DNA from: Nitrospira sp.
GTDB taxonomy: Bacteria; Nitrospirota; Thermodesulfovibrionia; Thermodesulfovibrionales; Dissulfurispiraceae
NCBI GenBank assembly: GCA_002634385.1
Contig: NSJL01000002.1
Location: forward strand, 209,982-273,981
Length of the DNA: 64,000 nucleotides
Direction of reading: 5' to 3'
Shown: in pieces, positions 1 to 9,392 of the stretch
How positions within the stretch are numbered: the stretch's first letter is position 1
Layout of the letters: every line of letters begins with the position of its first letter
Notes under the pieces: generated by a model
Database searches by the model: none
Told to the model about the DNA's origin: nothing
What the model saw: the letters and a program-made list of their open reading frames with translations, nothing else
Program-made: the position numbers and the translations under genes

Positions 1-168
1 CTCCTTGAGCGCAGCCCGCGAGGGCTACCCTCCCTTCGCATCTTTCTTACTTCCGCAGCTGCCGTCACCGTTTAGGGAATACGGAATGCACAACCTCTTG
101 TCTATCCTTTATCAGTTTCTTCTCCGGCGGTCAAGAGGAAGCAGAGCGCATTCCTCCACCGGTCGGCA
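1..168. other. Window edge, no gene recognised
   Basis: I see no coding sequence with a plausible start, ribosome binding site and recognisable product in this stretch, and no convincing hairpin. It lies downstream of the minus-strand hemerythrin gene and may hold the end of something outside the window. Confidence 0.4.
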
Positions 169-627
169 TCAGCGGGACATGTTGGCCAGGTGCCTGTCTT
201 TTATTTCCACTATTCGGTTTCCCATGGCATTCCTCTGCTCTCCGTCGAGGATTCCCTCCGCGTTTTCGAAAAGGTCATCCTCCTCTTCCTCTATGTGGCG
301 CTCCACGGTATCCCTCAGGGCACTGATCGTAGAAAACCATTTTTCATCCTCCTGCGTCGTGATCAATTCCGCCAGAAGTCTTCGGGCATTGCGATGCTCC
401 TCAAGGGCGTCCCGGACAATAGGGCGTATTATCTCGTCCCCCCCGAGCGCTGCATAGAAGACTTCCTCCTCTCCCAGCATATGGAGTTCAAGCTCCTGTC
501 TGAGCTGTTCAAATAGCTTATTCTGCCGGACAGTTCTCATTCTGGCCCTCTCCCCTGTCCTGTCCAACTCGTCAAAGAGGAGCAGCATATTCTCATGATC
601 TTTCTTCAACAGCTCAAGAATATCCAT
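169..627 (-). CDS. Hemerythrin HHE domain protein
   Basis: The product is about 152 aa and is a single four-helix hemerythrin-like domain. Likely di-iron ligands are visible in order: the N-terminal DHE, LHMLGEEE, EEHRNAR and the late HIEEEED. Family members bind O2, NO or iron at a non-haem di-iron site in the cytoplasm. The start is placed at MDILELLKKDHE because AGGGGGGA lies just upstream; a longer reading frame would add 12 residues without a better ribosome binding site. A paralogue at 41999-42451 starts with the near-identical MDILDFLRQDHE. The gene stands alone; the next gene, on the same strand, starts about 950 bp upstream. The acidic EEEEDD run is typical of the subgroup. The specific ligand cannot be told from sequence. 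Confidence 0.9.
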   Translation of the reverse strand: MDILELLKKDHENMLLLFDELDRTGERARMRTVRQNKLFEQLRQELELHMLGEEEVFYAALGGDEIIRPIVRDALEEHRNARRLLAELITTQEDEKWFSTISALRDTVERHIEEEEDDLFENAEGILDGEQRNAMGNRIVEIKDRHLANMSR

Positions 628-930
628 AAATCCCCCCTGTTTTGCTTTTTCGTTCCGTAACACCGTTGTCTACCGTGTTATCATTCCTCTCTGCCACGGC
701 ATCCGCCTCCCCTTTTCATTTCTTCCGGCACTAAGTAAGAAAGGCCGGGCATCGGTACGCAAACTGTTCCCCTGCAGGAGCGCGGGAGAAGCGGTACGAT
801 GGAGAGAAGAGCGCGGCCGGCATACCAAAACTCCATGAATGAAGGAACAGGAACAGGGTAACCTGTGTCTTTACTTAAATTGGAACACACAGAGGGCCAA
901 AAATCAAGACGGCTCCGGCAAAAGTCCGGA

Positions 931-1572
931 TCAGGATCCCGCCCTCTTCTCTTCCCTCGAAGGGAATACCGGAAGGGAAAGCCTCCAATGCAGGGCGGCA
1001 AGACGGAGGCAGAGGGTTACCAGAACAGAGATAATAATGTCGAAGCGCCCAATGGGATGGAGCAGCGAAAGGGCCACCAGTGTTGAAGCGCCGCACAATG
1101 AAGCGGTAGCGTAAATTTCAGCCCGCAGGATCAGGGGAATCTCCCCTGACAGCATATCCCGTACGATACCGCCGGCAACGCCGGTCATCACCCCCATCAT
1201 GCTGCTGACAACAGGAGAGACCCCGAGGTGGAGGGCCTTTTGCGTTCCGATTATGGTAAACAGGGCGAGACCGAAGGCATCCGCCGTCTTGAGAACTCTC
1301 CCCTGAAAATCGAAAAACCGGGCCAGGACAAAAGTCAGGAGGGAGGCTCCGGACGCCACAAAGATATACAGGGTATCCGAGATCCAGAAGACAGGATACG
1401 CGCCCAGGATCACGTCACGGAGGGTTCCTCCGCCCAGCGCCGTTGCCAGTGCCACCACGACAACACCGAAGAGATCCATCCGCTTCTTTCCGGCGGAGAG
1501 AGACCCCGTAACGGCAAAGACCGCCACACCGAACAAATCCAGAAGATAAATAACCGGAACAGAAGCGGGCAT
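931..1572 (-). CDS. TRIC/UPF0126 family membrane channel
   Basis: The 213-aa protein has about seven hydrophobic segments arranged as two homologous repeats. Each repeat carries the family's glycine-rich RD motif: GGGTLRDV at residues 47-54 and GVAGGIVRDM at 131-140. Bacterial members are trimeric cation channels related to the eukaryotic TRIC channels, formerly UPF0126 (YicG-like), in the inner membrane. The ATG is at 1572. A TATAAT sits on this strand at 1579-1584, only about 7 bases before the ATG, so the transcript could be leaderless; the ribosome binding site is weak, which is compatible with that. The C-terminal tail SREEKRAGS is cytoplasmic-like. Family assignment is strong; the ion and physiological role are not determined. 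Confidence 0.88.
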   Translation of the reverse strand: MPASVPVIYLLDLFGVAVFAVTGSLSAGKKRMDLFGVVVVALATALGGGTLRDVILGAYPVFWISDTLYIFVASGASLLTFVLARFFDFQGRVLKTADAFGLALFTIIGTQKALHLGVSPVVSSMMGVMTGVAGGIVRDMLSGEIPLILRAEIYATASLCGASTLVALSLLHPIGRFDIIISVLVTLCLRLAALHWRLSLPVFPSREEKRAGS

Positions 1573-1624
1573 AGCTCTATTATAGAAGTATTTTCTCCGG
1601 TATACACCCCCCCTTGAAAAGTCT

Positions 1625-1653
1625 TTGACATTGGAGAGCTCTCACCCTACAAT
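1625..1653 (+). promoter_or_regulatory. Sigma-70 promoter, consensus-like
   Basis: TTGACA at 1625-1630, a 17-base spacer and TACAAT at 1648-1653. It points at the secreted-protein gene at 1770 and leaves a leader of about 110 nt. Confidence 0.7.
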
Positions 1654-1682
1654 TTGGATAAGAAGGGATTGGCGCGCAGCCG

Positions 1683-1722
1683 GAAAGTTCCTGAAAGCAA
1701 CAGAGCGCTGGGAACTTTCAGG
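1683..1722 (+). promoter_or_regulatory. Mutually exclusive hairpins in 5' leader
   Basis: GAAAGTTCC (1683-1691) is complementary to GGAACTTTC (1711-1719), and the overlapping CCTGAAAG (1690-1697) is complementary to CTTTCAGG (1715-1722). The two stems share bases on both sides and cannot both form fully, so the leader of the 1770 gene can adopt two structures. Function is unknown. Confidence 0.45.
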
Positions 1723-1769
1723 AGAGACAGCGTCAGCACAGGCAAAACAAGAGATCAAGGGAGAAATCA

Positions 1770-2066
1770 ATGAGAAAGACAATTCTGACCGCAGCAGTTA
1801 TTTTTATGATCCTCCTCTCCGTTCCGGCCCTCGCCGCCGATAACGGGGGGGCCGCCATCATCGCGGACACACTCATCGTAAGGCCCCTCGGCATTGCCTC
1901 CCTCGCCCTGGGAACCGCCGGCTTTATCGTCTCCCTGCCCTTTGCCCTTACCAGCGGGAGTGTGGAGACCACAGCCCGTGAGCTTGTGGGGGAACCGTTT
2001 CATTTTACCTTTACCCGGCCCCTCGGCGACTTCAGCAGGCGGGACGGTTTCGGGCAGGACCCGTAG
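1770..2066 (+). CDS. Small secreted or membrane protein
   Basis: The 98-aa product begins with a clear Sec signal peptide: MRKTI, a hydrophobic core and a probable cleavage after PALAA. A second hydrophobic stretch (about residues 36-62) is rich in Gly, Leu and Ala and could span the membrane. The C-terminal region, ARELVGEPFHFTFTRPLGDF, looks like a conserved patch, but I cannot name the family. GGGAGAAATCA is a good ribosome binding site before the ATG. The gene has its own consensus-like promoter and a structured leader of about 110 nt, unusual for such a small gene. It is followed by a hairpin that also serves the convergent SWIB gene. It is hypothetical, and probably periplasmic or inner-membrane. 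Confidence 0.75.
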   Translation: MRKTILTAAVIFMILLSVPALAADNGGAAIIADTLIVRPLGIASLALGTAGFIVSLPFALTSGSVETTARELVGEPFHFTFTRPLGDFSRRDGFGQDP

Positions 2067-2087
2067 CCGCCCATAAATCCTGAATAT

Positions 2088-2119
2088 CCCTCCCGACCTC
2101 CCTTCAGGGAGGGGGAGGG
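2088..2119. terminator. Bidirectional hairpin between convergent genes
   Basis: A CCTCCC-rich left arm (2088-2102), a TTCA loop and a GGGAGG-rich right arm (2107-2119) lie between the ends of the 1770 and SWIB genes. There is no clean T-tract. The core CCTCCCGACCTCCC recurs at 63675, so this is also one copy of a dispersed palindromic repeat. Confidence 0.5.
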
Positions 2120-2129
2120 AGAGAGATTC

Positions 2130-2465
2130 TTAGCTTAAATGGCGGTTTACCAGTTTGGTCATCTCGAACATCGATACGGTGTTTTTGCCCCCGAACACCT
2201 CTTTCAGGTTCTCATCGGCATTGATATTCCTCCTGTTTTCCTGATCCTGCAGGTTGTTTTTCTTTATGTATTCCCACAATTTCTTCACCACTTCGGGCCG
2301 CGGGAGGGGTTTGTTGCCCACAACTTTTGCCAAAGCAGGGCTGATGTTCATGGGTTTCATAATTCCCTTCTGCGGCTCTCCTTTCGCCCTGGCTGTCGTC
2401 TTTGACGCTGTCTTCTCCCCCGCCTTTGCCGTCCCCTTCTTCTCCGCAGCCTTCTTCGTTGCCAT
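2130..2465 (-). CDS. SWIB/MDM2 domain protein with basic tail
   Basis: The 111-aa product has a Lys/Ala-rich, histone-H1-like N-terminal tail (about residues 1-37) followed by a SWIB domain beginning near MKPMNISPALAKVVG and running through PRPEVVKKLWEYIKKNNLQD to the FEMTKLVNRHL end. SWIB/MDM2 domains are compact helical folds; in bacteria they occur alone or fused to topoisomerase, and the basic tail suggests DNA association. The start is chosen at MATKKAAEKK because AAGGAGG is ideally spaced; the upstream MMTLSKEAH is probably not translated. DNA binding is inferred from the tail composition only. Confidence 0.88.
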   Translation of the reverse strand: MATKKAAEKKGTAKAGEKTASKTTARAKGEPQKGIMKPMNISPALAKVVGNKPLPRPEVVKKLWEYIKKNNLQDQENRRNINADENLKEVFGGKNTVSMFEMTKLVNRHLS

Positions 2466-2605
2466 ATGCGCCTCCTTGGATAAAGTCATCAATGGTTATC
2501 ACAATAGTATCAGCGCTGCATAGAGCCGTCAAGCGTATCGTCCGGCCTGTTTCCGAAGGTCTTCATACCCGGCGCTCAATCTTTCCACCAGTTCCACGTT
2601 TTTCC

Positions 2606-5269
2606 TCACCCCTTCAGGTACGCCTTCGCCTGTCCATGGATCGCAGGACTGATGTCCTCCGGGACCGACCTGACGATGCGCTCCAGGGCGGAGAGCACCT
2701 TTTCCCTCACGTCCGGTCTCAACCGGTGCGCGTGTTGAAAGGTGTTGAGCAGGCGCCCCGTGGTGGTGGCGTTGATGGGAGCGAGCTCTATCACCGTACC
2801 CGCCACCCACGCGACCCCACGGTCGGTCCAGACCATTTTGTTGTTCACTGCCATGGGAAGGAAGAGCGCCCTGCACCAGGTAGGCTGGGTGATATCGAAG
2901 GAGGGCCGTTTTTTCTCCTCTTCGATCATCTCGAATACGTCATCCCGCGTGCCCCCCGCCACAACCCGGAGGTAATTGGCATAGCCGCTGAGGTGGGAAT
3001 GCCACGCTTCGTACGCCTGTTCAAGCACAAAGCGCCGCGAGGGTGCCGAACTGCGGTTGAGGGCCGTCAGCGCAGCCACCCGGTCCGTAGCGGTGGTCGC
3101 CCTGGCATAATGCTCCAGTATCAGCCGGTGGCTTTCCGGTGCGTCATCGCAGGCCAGCAGATCCAGGAGCACGTTTTTCAGCATACGCTCCTCGATGCCG
3201 AAGGCAGGCAACAGTTCAGTAGAAACCGTATAGGTGTCGAGTCTGTCGAACTCTTCAAGGAGCTGTTCCCTGACGTTCCGGTTCACCTCCCGCATCAATC
3301 TCTCCCGCGCTCCGACCAATTCCTGGTACCAGGTGGCATACTCCCGGTCAAGGGGCTGCTCATCAATGCGGAGGATATACGCCTTCAGGGAGGCGGGCAG
3401 GCTCCGGTCGGAAAGGATCCTGCCGTACAGGGTCACCCAGTGCCGGCTCACTTCTGCATCGGGATCATGGAGGAGCCTGATGCGCTCCTGGTCCGTCAGT
3501 TGCCGCATGGCCTCCACCCGGTTACAGGCATTGGGATCGAATTGCGCCTGAAGGGCCCGGGTCACCGGGGTGGCATTTCTGAAGAGAAACGTTCCATAGA
3601 AAGAGTAGTCCCGGTTCAGCGAGGGAAAGGCAGGGGGCTCCGCAATATTTTCGATGACCAGCTCGGCCTCCGCTTCTTTCATCGGGAATACCCGCTGCGT
3701 GCCGTCCATATCGCGTCCCCGCACATCTACCAGAGCCAGAGAGAGGGGCAGGTGGAACGGGGCGAGTCCCGAAGGCGTCTCCTGCCGGAAGCGGATCCGG
3801 TAGCGCCGGCCGGTTGGCTCGTACTCTGCTGTAGCGGTGACTTTCGGATACCCGACGGTATAGAGCCATCCTTTCCTGAACTGTTCGAGGGAAGTGCCTG
3901 AAACCTCTTCAAAACATTGAAAGAATTGATCTGTCGCCGCGTTTCCGTAGCGATACCGGGTAAAGTAGAGGTCCTTCCCCGCACGGAACGTTTCCGGTCC
4001 GAGGAGCAGACGCAGCATCCTGATCACCTCTGCCGCTTTTACATAGGTTACTCCGTCGATCAGCTCATCGGGGTCATTGAATCCCTCCCGGACAATCCTC
4101 CCCGCATGCCCCCCGTCCTCAATGGCCAGGGGGCCGAGGAGAGGGTTCCGTATACTGTCCACCTGGTAGAGGCGGATGAAAGAGGGATCGAAGACATCGG
4201 CCATGAACTGCCGCTCCACCTCCACGGTATACGCCTCATTCAACCAGACATCGAAGGGGGTATCCATGGTGGTCTCGCTGCCGCACTGGTTATGCTCGAA
4301 CTCATGGACGATCACTGCGTGGGCATACAACAGGGCGGTATCGAGGGTATGTTCGTTGATAAGCGCGGCATCCGTTACTATGGTCGTATTGCCCACATTC
4401 TCCATGCCCCCGAAGTTGGATTTATTCATGCAGATGGTGCGGTACGTATCGCCGGTATACTCATATTCCTGGGTCTTTCGTATCCAGAGGACGGATCTCT
4501 TCAGGATCTCCATCGGGATGCGGGCCTCTCCGGCCGTGCCGGGGGGCACCAGGTATTCCAGCCGGACCCTGCGGCCCGACTCGTACACGACCTCGTCTTC
4601 CAGCATATCCCATGTCCCTGCACAGGCAATAAAAAGGTAAGGGGCCATGGGAACGGGATTCTCGTACGTGATTACCTGCCGTCCGGGCTCACCCGGTTTC
4701 GGCACCGGTCTCCCCACGGGGTTCAGGCGACGGTCGATATTCCCGTTGCTGATGAGGTGCGTATACCTGTTGTCCGCTTCGAGGGTGGTGGTCATGGTGC
4801 ACTTGGCGCGGCAGTCGTCGAAAATGGGCATGATGCGCTGGAAACCCCATTGCTGGCATTGAGACATATACTGCTGGGGGGCCCCGGGAGGGGTAACGTC
4901 ACGGTAGATCCCCTCGAGGAGGTGATCCGAAGGGAAACAGCGTGTCAGGGTCCTTATGAAGAATCTCTCCCCCTCACCCACTTTCCGGGGCAGTTTCACG
5001 GAAAGGCGGCTCTTGCCCCGGTCATAGAAATACTCCAGGGGACGCCCGTTCCTGTCGGAGGGACCCCCAACCCACTCGACAGTGAGGATTTCGAGACTGT
5101 TCGCGTCCAGGGATATCTCCTCCCTGTCGTGCCGTGCTGTCATTTCGAGGCAGTTGCTCGCCTCGACCCTGTCCTCGAAGAAATTAAGATAGATAGTCAG
5201 ATGGTGCAGCGTGACCGGAAGATCCCCGAAATCCTCGCGTCTGTATTTGAAAGAGCGTTCATCCGCCAT
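2606..5269 (-). CDS. M1 family aminopeptidase, PepN-like
   Basis: The 887-aa zinc metallopeptidase removes N-terminal amino acids from peptides in the cytoplasm; no signal peptide is seen. M1 hallmarks are in order: the exopeptidase motif GGMEN near residues 287-291, HEFEH at 322-326 as zinc ligands, and the third ligand Glu in WLNEAYT at 345, giving the HExxH-x18-E spacing. The N-terminal beta domain and a long helical C-terminal domain complete a PepN-like length (E. coli PepN is 870 aa). The start is MADERSFKYRR, because GGAGGAG lies just upstream. HEFEH is followed by NQCG rather than NWTG as in PepN, so it is a diverged member. The gene seems monocistronic, with the SWIB gene 140 bp downstream on the same strand. 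Confidence 0.92.
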   Translation of the reverse strand: MADERSFKYRREDFGDLPVTLHHLTIYLNFFEDRVEASNCLEMTARHDREEISLDANSLEILTVEWVGGPSDRNGRPLEYFYDRGKSRLSVKLPRKVGEGERFFIRTLTRCFPSDHLLEGIYRDVTPPGAPQQYMSQCQQWGFQRIMPIFDDCRAKCTMTTTLEADNRYTHLISNGNIDRRLNPVGRPVPKPGEPGRQVITYENPVPMAPYLFIACAGTWDMLEDEVVYESGRRVRLEYLVPPGTAGEARIPMEILKRSVLWIRKTQEYEYTGDTYRTICMNKSNFGGMENVGNTTIVTDAALINEHTLDTALLYAHAVIVHEFEHNQCGSETTMDTPFDVWLNEAYTVEVERQFMADVFDPSFIRLYQVDSIRNPLLGPLAIEDGGHAGRIVREGFNDPDELIDGVTYVKAAEVIRMLRLLLGPETFRAGKDLYFTRYRYGNAATDQFFQCFEEVSGTSLEQFRKGWLYTVGYPKVTATAEYEPTGRRYRIRFRQETPSGLAPFHLPLSLALVDVRGRDMDGTQRVFPMKEAEAELVIENIAEPPAFPSLNRDYSFYGTFLFRNATPVTRALQAQFDPNACNRVEAMRQLTDQERIRLLHDPDAEVSRHWVTLYGRILSDRSLPASLKAYILRIDEQPLDREYATWYQELVGARERLMREVNRNVREQLLEEFDRLDTYTVSTELLPAFGIEERMLKNVLLDLLACDDAPESHRLILEHYARATTATDRVAALTALNRSSAPSRRFVLEQAYEAWHSHLSGYANYLRVVAGGTRDDVFEMIEEEKKRPSFDITQPTWCRALFLPMAVNNKMVWTDRGVAWVAGTVIELAPINATTTGRLLNTFQHAHRLRPDVREKVLSALERIVRSVPEDISPAIHGQAKAYLKG

Positions 5270-5431
5270 ATTTCTCTCCTCCGCAGGGTGTTTTCTCTCC
5301 GCTTCCTCACTTGCGAACACACCCTAGTACTCATTGTAGCAGAATACGGCCTGCTGAAAAACCTTTCTCCCCTTGCCCTTGCTTTTCACACCGCCTTGTC
5401 TCATAATTAATTTTTCCAGGACAATTTCCCG

Positions 5432-6850
5432 ATGAGGAATCAAGTGAGCGATAAAAAGCCGGATTTGAAGGGTTTCAGCCTCCTGCTCCTGGAGGACGCT
5501 CCCCTTCCGCCCGATACTTTCGAGGGTGCCCTGCGCTCTTTCGGTGCGCGGGTGATCCACGCTTCGGACACCGGAGAGGCAATCCGCGTTCTCGCCCGGG
5601 AGCATATCGGCATTATTGCCGCCTCCCTGCACCTTGTCGACGAGAGGTTCATCGAAATGATCCGGGAGCAGAAGGCCCGCTATCCCGATACCCTTTTCTA
5701 TCTGATCACCGAGCAGGACTACGACAGGGTCGAAACATCCCTCGACGCCGTCAACCAGGTGGTGGACGACTATATTCAGAAGCCCCTCGATGCACTGCGG
5801 TTTACGCGCATGGTCGAAACGACCCTCGGGAGGCCCCGCACCGGGAACACGTCCCTCTCCGTCGTCGAACCGCTGGTGGCCAAGATAAAGCCCTATTTCC
5901 TCTTCCGTTCGTCCGCCATGCGCAGCGCCCTCTCCTCTCTTCCCGGAATTGCCGCATCCGGTCAGACCGTCCTCATTTCCGGGGAGACCGGAACGGGCAA
6001 GGAACTGGTCGCCCGCTCCATCCATGTCCTGAGCCCCCGTTCTTCGGGTCCTTTCGTCCCCATCAACTGCGGGGCCATCCCGGAAAGCCTGATCGAAGGA
6101 GAGCTCTTCGGACACGAAAAAGGGGCGTTTACCGGGGCCCACCGGACGAGGAAGGGCAAGTTCGAGACCGCCCACAACGGGACCCTTTTCCTCGACGAGA
6201 TCGGCGACATGCCCCTCACCCTGCAGGTCCGTCTCCTGCGCGTCCTCGAGGAGAAGAAGATCTACCGGGTGGGAGGAGAAAACCCGATACCGGTGAATGT
6301 CAGGGTAATCGCAGCGACGCGGATCGATCTTGCGAAAGCGGTCTCCGACGGGCTCTTCCGGGAGGACCTCTATTACCGTCTTAATGTCCTCCGGATCCAT
6401 CTGCCCCCCCTGCGCGAGCGGATCGAGGATATTTCGCTGCTTGCCGTGCACTTTCTCGACAGGGCTTTCGCGGAAATGGGCCGCATCCCCCCCTATCCCG
6501 TGCTTTCTTCAGAAACGATCTATTTACTGGAGCGCTACCCCTGGAGAGGCAATGTGCGGGAGCTCAGGAACGTCATGACCCGCGTGGCAACCCTTCTTCC
6601 CCCCGGCGCAAAGCAGGTGTTCCCCCAGCATATCCTCTCCTATCTCGAAGAAACGGAAATGCCTGCTCCCTCACTCCCGCCGCAGGGCGCCTCCCTTATC
6701 ACCATTCCTTTGGGGACCCCCCTCGGCACCGTGGAAGAGCTGCTCATCAGGGAGACCCTGAAACATACGAACGGCAATCGCTCCCGGGCAGCGAGACTTC
6801 TCGGCGTCAGCCTGCGCACCCTGAGAAGGAAATTGAATCAAAAGAAATGA
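5432..6850 (+). CDS. Sigma-54 activator with Asp-less receiver
   Basis: The 472-aa protein has the NtrC layout: receiver-like domain (about 15-130), AAA+ sigma-54 interaction domain (about 150-385) and a Fis-type helix-turn-helix at the C-terminus (RAARLLGVSLRTLRRKLNQ). Walker A is GETGTGKE, and the sigma-54 contact loop GAFTGA is intact, so it should activate sigma-54 promoters. The receiver keeps the acidic pair (ED in LLLEDAP) and the KP lysine (QKPLD), but the strand that normally ends in the phosphorylated Asp reads IGIIAASLHL, with Ala/Ser in its place. It therefore should not be controlled by aspartyl phosphorylation. It is divergent from the M1 peptidase gene and convergent with an amino-acid ABC transporter. 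The target genes are unknown. Confidence 0.9.
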   Translation: MRNQVSDKKPDLKGFSLLLLEDAPLPPDTFEGALRSFGARVIHASDTGEAIRVLAREHIGIIAASLHLVDERFIEMIREQKARYPDTLFYLITEQDYDRVETSLDAVNQVVDDYIQKPLDALRFTRMVETTLGRPRTGNTSLSVVEPLVAKIKPYFLFRSSAMRSALSSLPGIAASGQTVLISGETGTGKELVARSIHVLSPRSSGPFVPINCGAIPESLIEGELFGHEKGAFTGAHRTRKGKFETAHNGTLFLDEIGDMPLTLQVRLLRVLEEKKIYRVGGENPIPVNVRVIAATRIDLAKAVSDGLFREDLYYRLNVLRIHLPPLRERIEDISLLAVHFLDRAFAEMGRIPPYPVLSSETIYLLERYPWRGNVRELRNVMTRVATLLPPGAKQVFPQHILSYLEETEMPAPSLPPQGASLITIPLGTPLGTVEELLIRETLKHTNGNRSRAARLLGVSLRTLRRKLNQKK

Positions 6851-6921
6851 GGCCTTCCTGAGAAAGGAAAGCCCGGGGAGAGCGGATCCGGCTGCATCCC
6901 GGGAAGACTCCGCCTGCGGGG

Positions 6922-7677
6922 CTATCTCTTCAGGATGCGGCTTAAGAAGAGCTTCGTCCTTTCCGTCCGGGGCTGGGTGAAAATGCGTTCAGGGGTATCG
7001 ATCTCGACGATTTCACCCCGGTCGAAGACAACCACTCTGTCGGCAACGTCCCGGGCAAAATCCATTTCGTGCGTCGCGATGAGCATGGTCATCCCCTCCC
7101 GGGCAAGGTCCTTCATTACCGCAAGCACCTCCCCCACCATCTCGGGATCAAGGGAAGAGGTGGGCTCGTCGAAGAGCATCGCCTCGGGCTTCATAGCCAA
7201 GGCGCGGGCAATGGCGACGCGCTGCTGCTCCCCTCCCGACAGCTCGGAAGGATACTGCAGTACCTTTTCTTCCAGGTTGATCCTCCGGAGAAGTGCACGC
7301 GCCTGTTCTTCCGCCTCTTTTCCGGAGATTCCGAGAACCCGGACGGGCGCTTCGGTGATGTTCTCCAGAACCGTCATATGGGGGAACAGGTTGAAATGCT
7401 GAAAAACCACTCCCACTTTACGACGTACTTTTCTCAGCATCTCCTCATCTGCCCGGGAGGGCCGGACACGGTTGATCGAGTGGAGCTCGATGGCACCGAT
7501 GTCGATTTCACCCTGCTGGAAGAATTCCAGGCCGTTGATGCAGCGCAGGAACGTGCTCTTGCCGCTCCCCGAGGGGCCGATGCAGACCACCACCTCCCCC
7601 TTCCGGACAGTGAGGTCTATTCCTCTGAAAAGCGGTGCGCCTCCATACGCTTTATGCAGGTCTTTTACCGTAATCAT
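6922..7677 (-). CDS. glnQ-like: Polar amino acid ABC transporter ATPase
   Basis: The 251-aa ATP-binding subunit belongs to the GlnQ/HisP class and powers uptake of a polar amino acid. Walker [10 protein letters not shown] (residues 34-42), signature LSGGEQQR, Walker [13 protein letters not shown] and the switch histidine in IATHEMDFA are all present. Its ATGA start overlaps the stop of the upstream binding-protein/permease gene by 4 bp, so the two are translationally coupled and form a complete importer. Substrate cannot be read from the ATPase; GlnQ-like refers to the class, not to glutamine. Confidence 0.93.
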   Translation of the reverse strand: MITVKDLHKAYGGAPLFRGIDLTVRKGEVVVCIGPSGSGKSTFLRCINGLEFFQQGEIDIGAIELHSINRVRPSRADEEMLRKVRRKVGVVFQHFNLFPHMTVLENITEAPVRVLGISGKEAEEQARALLRRINLEEKVLQYPSELSGGEQQRVAIARALAMKPEAMLFDEPTSSLDPEMVGEVLAVMKDLAREGMTMLIATHEMDFARDVADRVVVFDRGEIVEIDTPERIFTQPRTERTKLFLSRILKR

Positions 7678-9170
7678 TTCCCGGCGCCTTTCAGCCTCTC
7701 TTCCAGCCTCCTCGCAAGCAGGGAGAGCGGGTAGCTCATGGCAAAGTAGAGGAGCGCAACCACAAGACCGAGCTCGAAGAAACGCAGGGTCGAGACCGCC
7801 AGAATGTTGTATGTCTTGGCAAGCTCGACCATGGCGATGATGGACACCAGTGAGGAATCCTTGAAGAGTGCGATAAAATCGTTGGTAATGGCGGGAAGGG
7901 CGATCTTGAACCCCTGAGGCAGTACGACTCGCCTGAGGGCAAGTGCCCTGCCCATACCCAGCGACAGGGCCGCCTCCATCTGCCCCTTGGGCACTGCCTG
8001 GATCCCCGCACGGTAAATTTCGGCCTCGTACGCGGCGTAGTTCATTCCGAGGCCCAGGATCGCCGCGGTGAGGGGGTTCAGGGAGATGCCGATATTCGGC
8101 AGTCCGTAGTAAAGGATAAAGAGCTGGATAAGAAGCGGCGTGCCCCGGTACACTTCGATATACGCCACCACCGCGGTGCTTACGGGCGGTCTTCCGAAAA
8201 TTCTGAAAAGAGCGAGCAGCAGGCCCAGAAGAACGGCAAGGGCCATGGATGCCGTAGAAATGATGACGGTGGTGGCGGCCCCCTTCAGAAGGGAGGGGAA
8301 AAAAGTGTAGAGAGGAGCTTTCTTGCTCTCCTCCAAGCCGATATATCCATCAGGGGACTTGCTTTGCCCTGGAAGCTTTTCCTGGGCCTTGTTCCATAAC
8401 CCCCATTTCTCGTAGATGCGCTTCAGCTCGCCTGTTTGCAAAAGAGTGCCGAGAGCCGTATTGATCCTGTCCCGGAGCTCCTCGTCCCCTTTTCTTATGG
8501 CAATCCCGTAAAAACCCTCCCCCACGGGATCTCCGGCGTATTTGAGTTTCGGATTCGGCCTGGCATAATAGGCGGCGATGGGGAGATCGAGGAGCACGGC
8601 ATCGATCCTCCCGATAGCAAGGTCTTCGTAGGGCTCCACCTGGCCCGGGTAAATCCGCACCTCGACGCCGCCGAGAGTTTCGAGCATGGTCTGTGCCACC
8701 GTGCCGGAAAGGGTCCCCACCCGCTTTCCCTTCAGCTTCCCGAAGCCGGTGATGGCGGTCTCCTCCTTTCGCACGACAAGCTGCTCGGTGTAGATATAAT
8801 AGGGCCTGGAAAAGAGCACACGGCTTTCCCGCTGGGGTGTAATCTCGATCCCGTTCATCGCGATATCGAAATCCCACCTTTCGAGCGCCGGGATGAGGCT
8901 GTCCCAGGCGTTCTGCACCGGGCGCACCGTTACCCCTAATTCCCGCGCAATGGCACCGGCAAGGTCGACTTCGAAACCGACGAGCTTCGAAGGGTCCTTG
9001 GGGTCAGGGAATGCATAGGGGGCGCCGCCTTCCACATCCACTCCCCAGAGGAGATACCCTCTCTTCCGGATCGTTTCAACCCCGCTTTCCGCATGCAGAC
9101 GGGGCGTGCTCAGGCCGGCGAAGGCGAAAAGAACGACAAGGCATACCAGTATTCTTTGTATCCGGTGCAT
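7674..9170 (-). CDS. Fused solute-binding protein and permease
   Basis: The 498-aa protein combines two importer parts. Residues 1-27 form a signal peptide, about 30-262 are a family 3 (PF00497-type) amino-acid binding domain starting [15 protein letters not shown], and about 285-495 are a HisM/GlnP-type permease with the conserved GLxLALxR-like and [10 protein letters not shown] (EAA loop) segments. Fusions of binding domain and permease are known in this family (GlnP of Firmicutes); the binding domain then stays tethered outside the cytoplasmic membrane. GGAGATTCCG precedes the ATG. The gene overlaps the ATPase gene by 4 bp. The ligand is probably a polar or acidic amino acid, by family only. 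Confidence 0.92.
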   Translation of the reverse strand: MHRIQRILVCLVVLFAFAGLSTPRLHAESGVETIRKRGYLLWGVDVEGGAPYAFPDPKDPSKLVGFEVDLAGAIARELGVTVRPVQNAWDSLIPALERWDFDIAMNGIEITPQRESRVLFSRPYYIYTEQLVVRKEETAITGFGKLKGKRVGTLSGTVAQTMLETLGGVEVRIYPGQVEPYEDLAIGRIDAVLLDLPIAAYYARPNPKLKYAGDPVGEGFYGIAIRKGDEELRDRINTALGTLLQTGELKRIYEKWGLWNKAQEKLPGQSKSPDGYIGLEESKKAPLYTFFPSLLKGAATTVIISTASMALAVLLGLLLALFRIFGRPPVSTAVVAYIEVYRGTPLLIQLFILYYGLPNIGISLNPLTAAILGLGMNYAAYEAEIYRAGIQAVPKGQMEAALSLGMGRALALRRVVLPQGFKIALPAITNDFIALFKDSSLVSIIAMVELAKTYNILAVSTLRFFELGLVVALLYFAMSYPLSLLARRLEERLKGAGK

Positions 9171-9392
9171 TCGGAATCTCCGGTGGATAAACTACACGAA
9201 AGAAATCGGTCAGGTCAAGAAAAAGAGGCGGCAGCCAGCAAGCCGCGACAATCAAGAGAGGTATGTTGAAAGCAAGTATTCTATAGAACCATATGTTAAC
9301 AAAAAGGTATAATAAGCCAAGCTGTTTTACCCAATCTCGGGCAGTAAGGATGGTTGAATGCATTCACTGAGTAAATCTTCCCCGTAGCCGCC

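Noticed and set aside
7674..9170. Misassembly joining a binding protein and a permease
   Set aside because: Fusions of these two domains are established in the amino-acid importer family, and the linker is continuous with no frame disruption.
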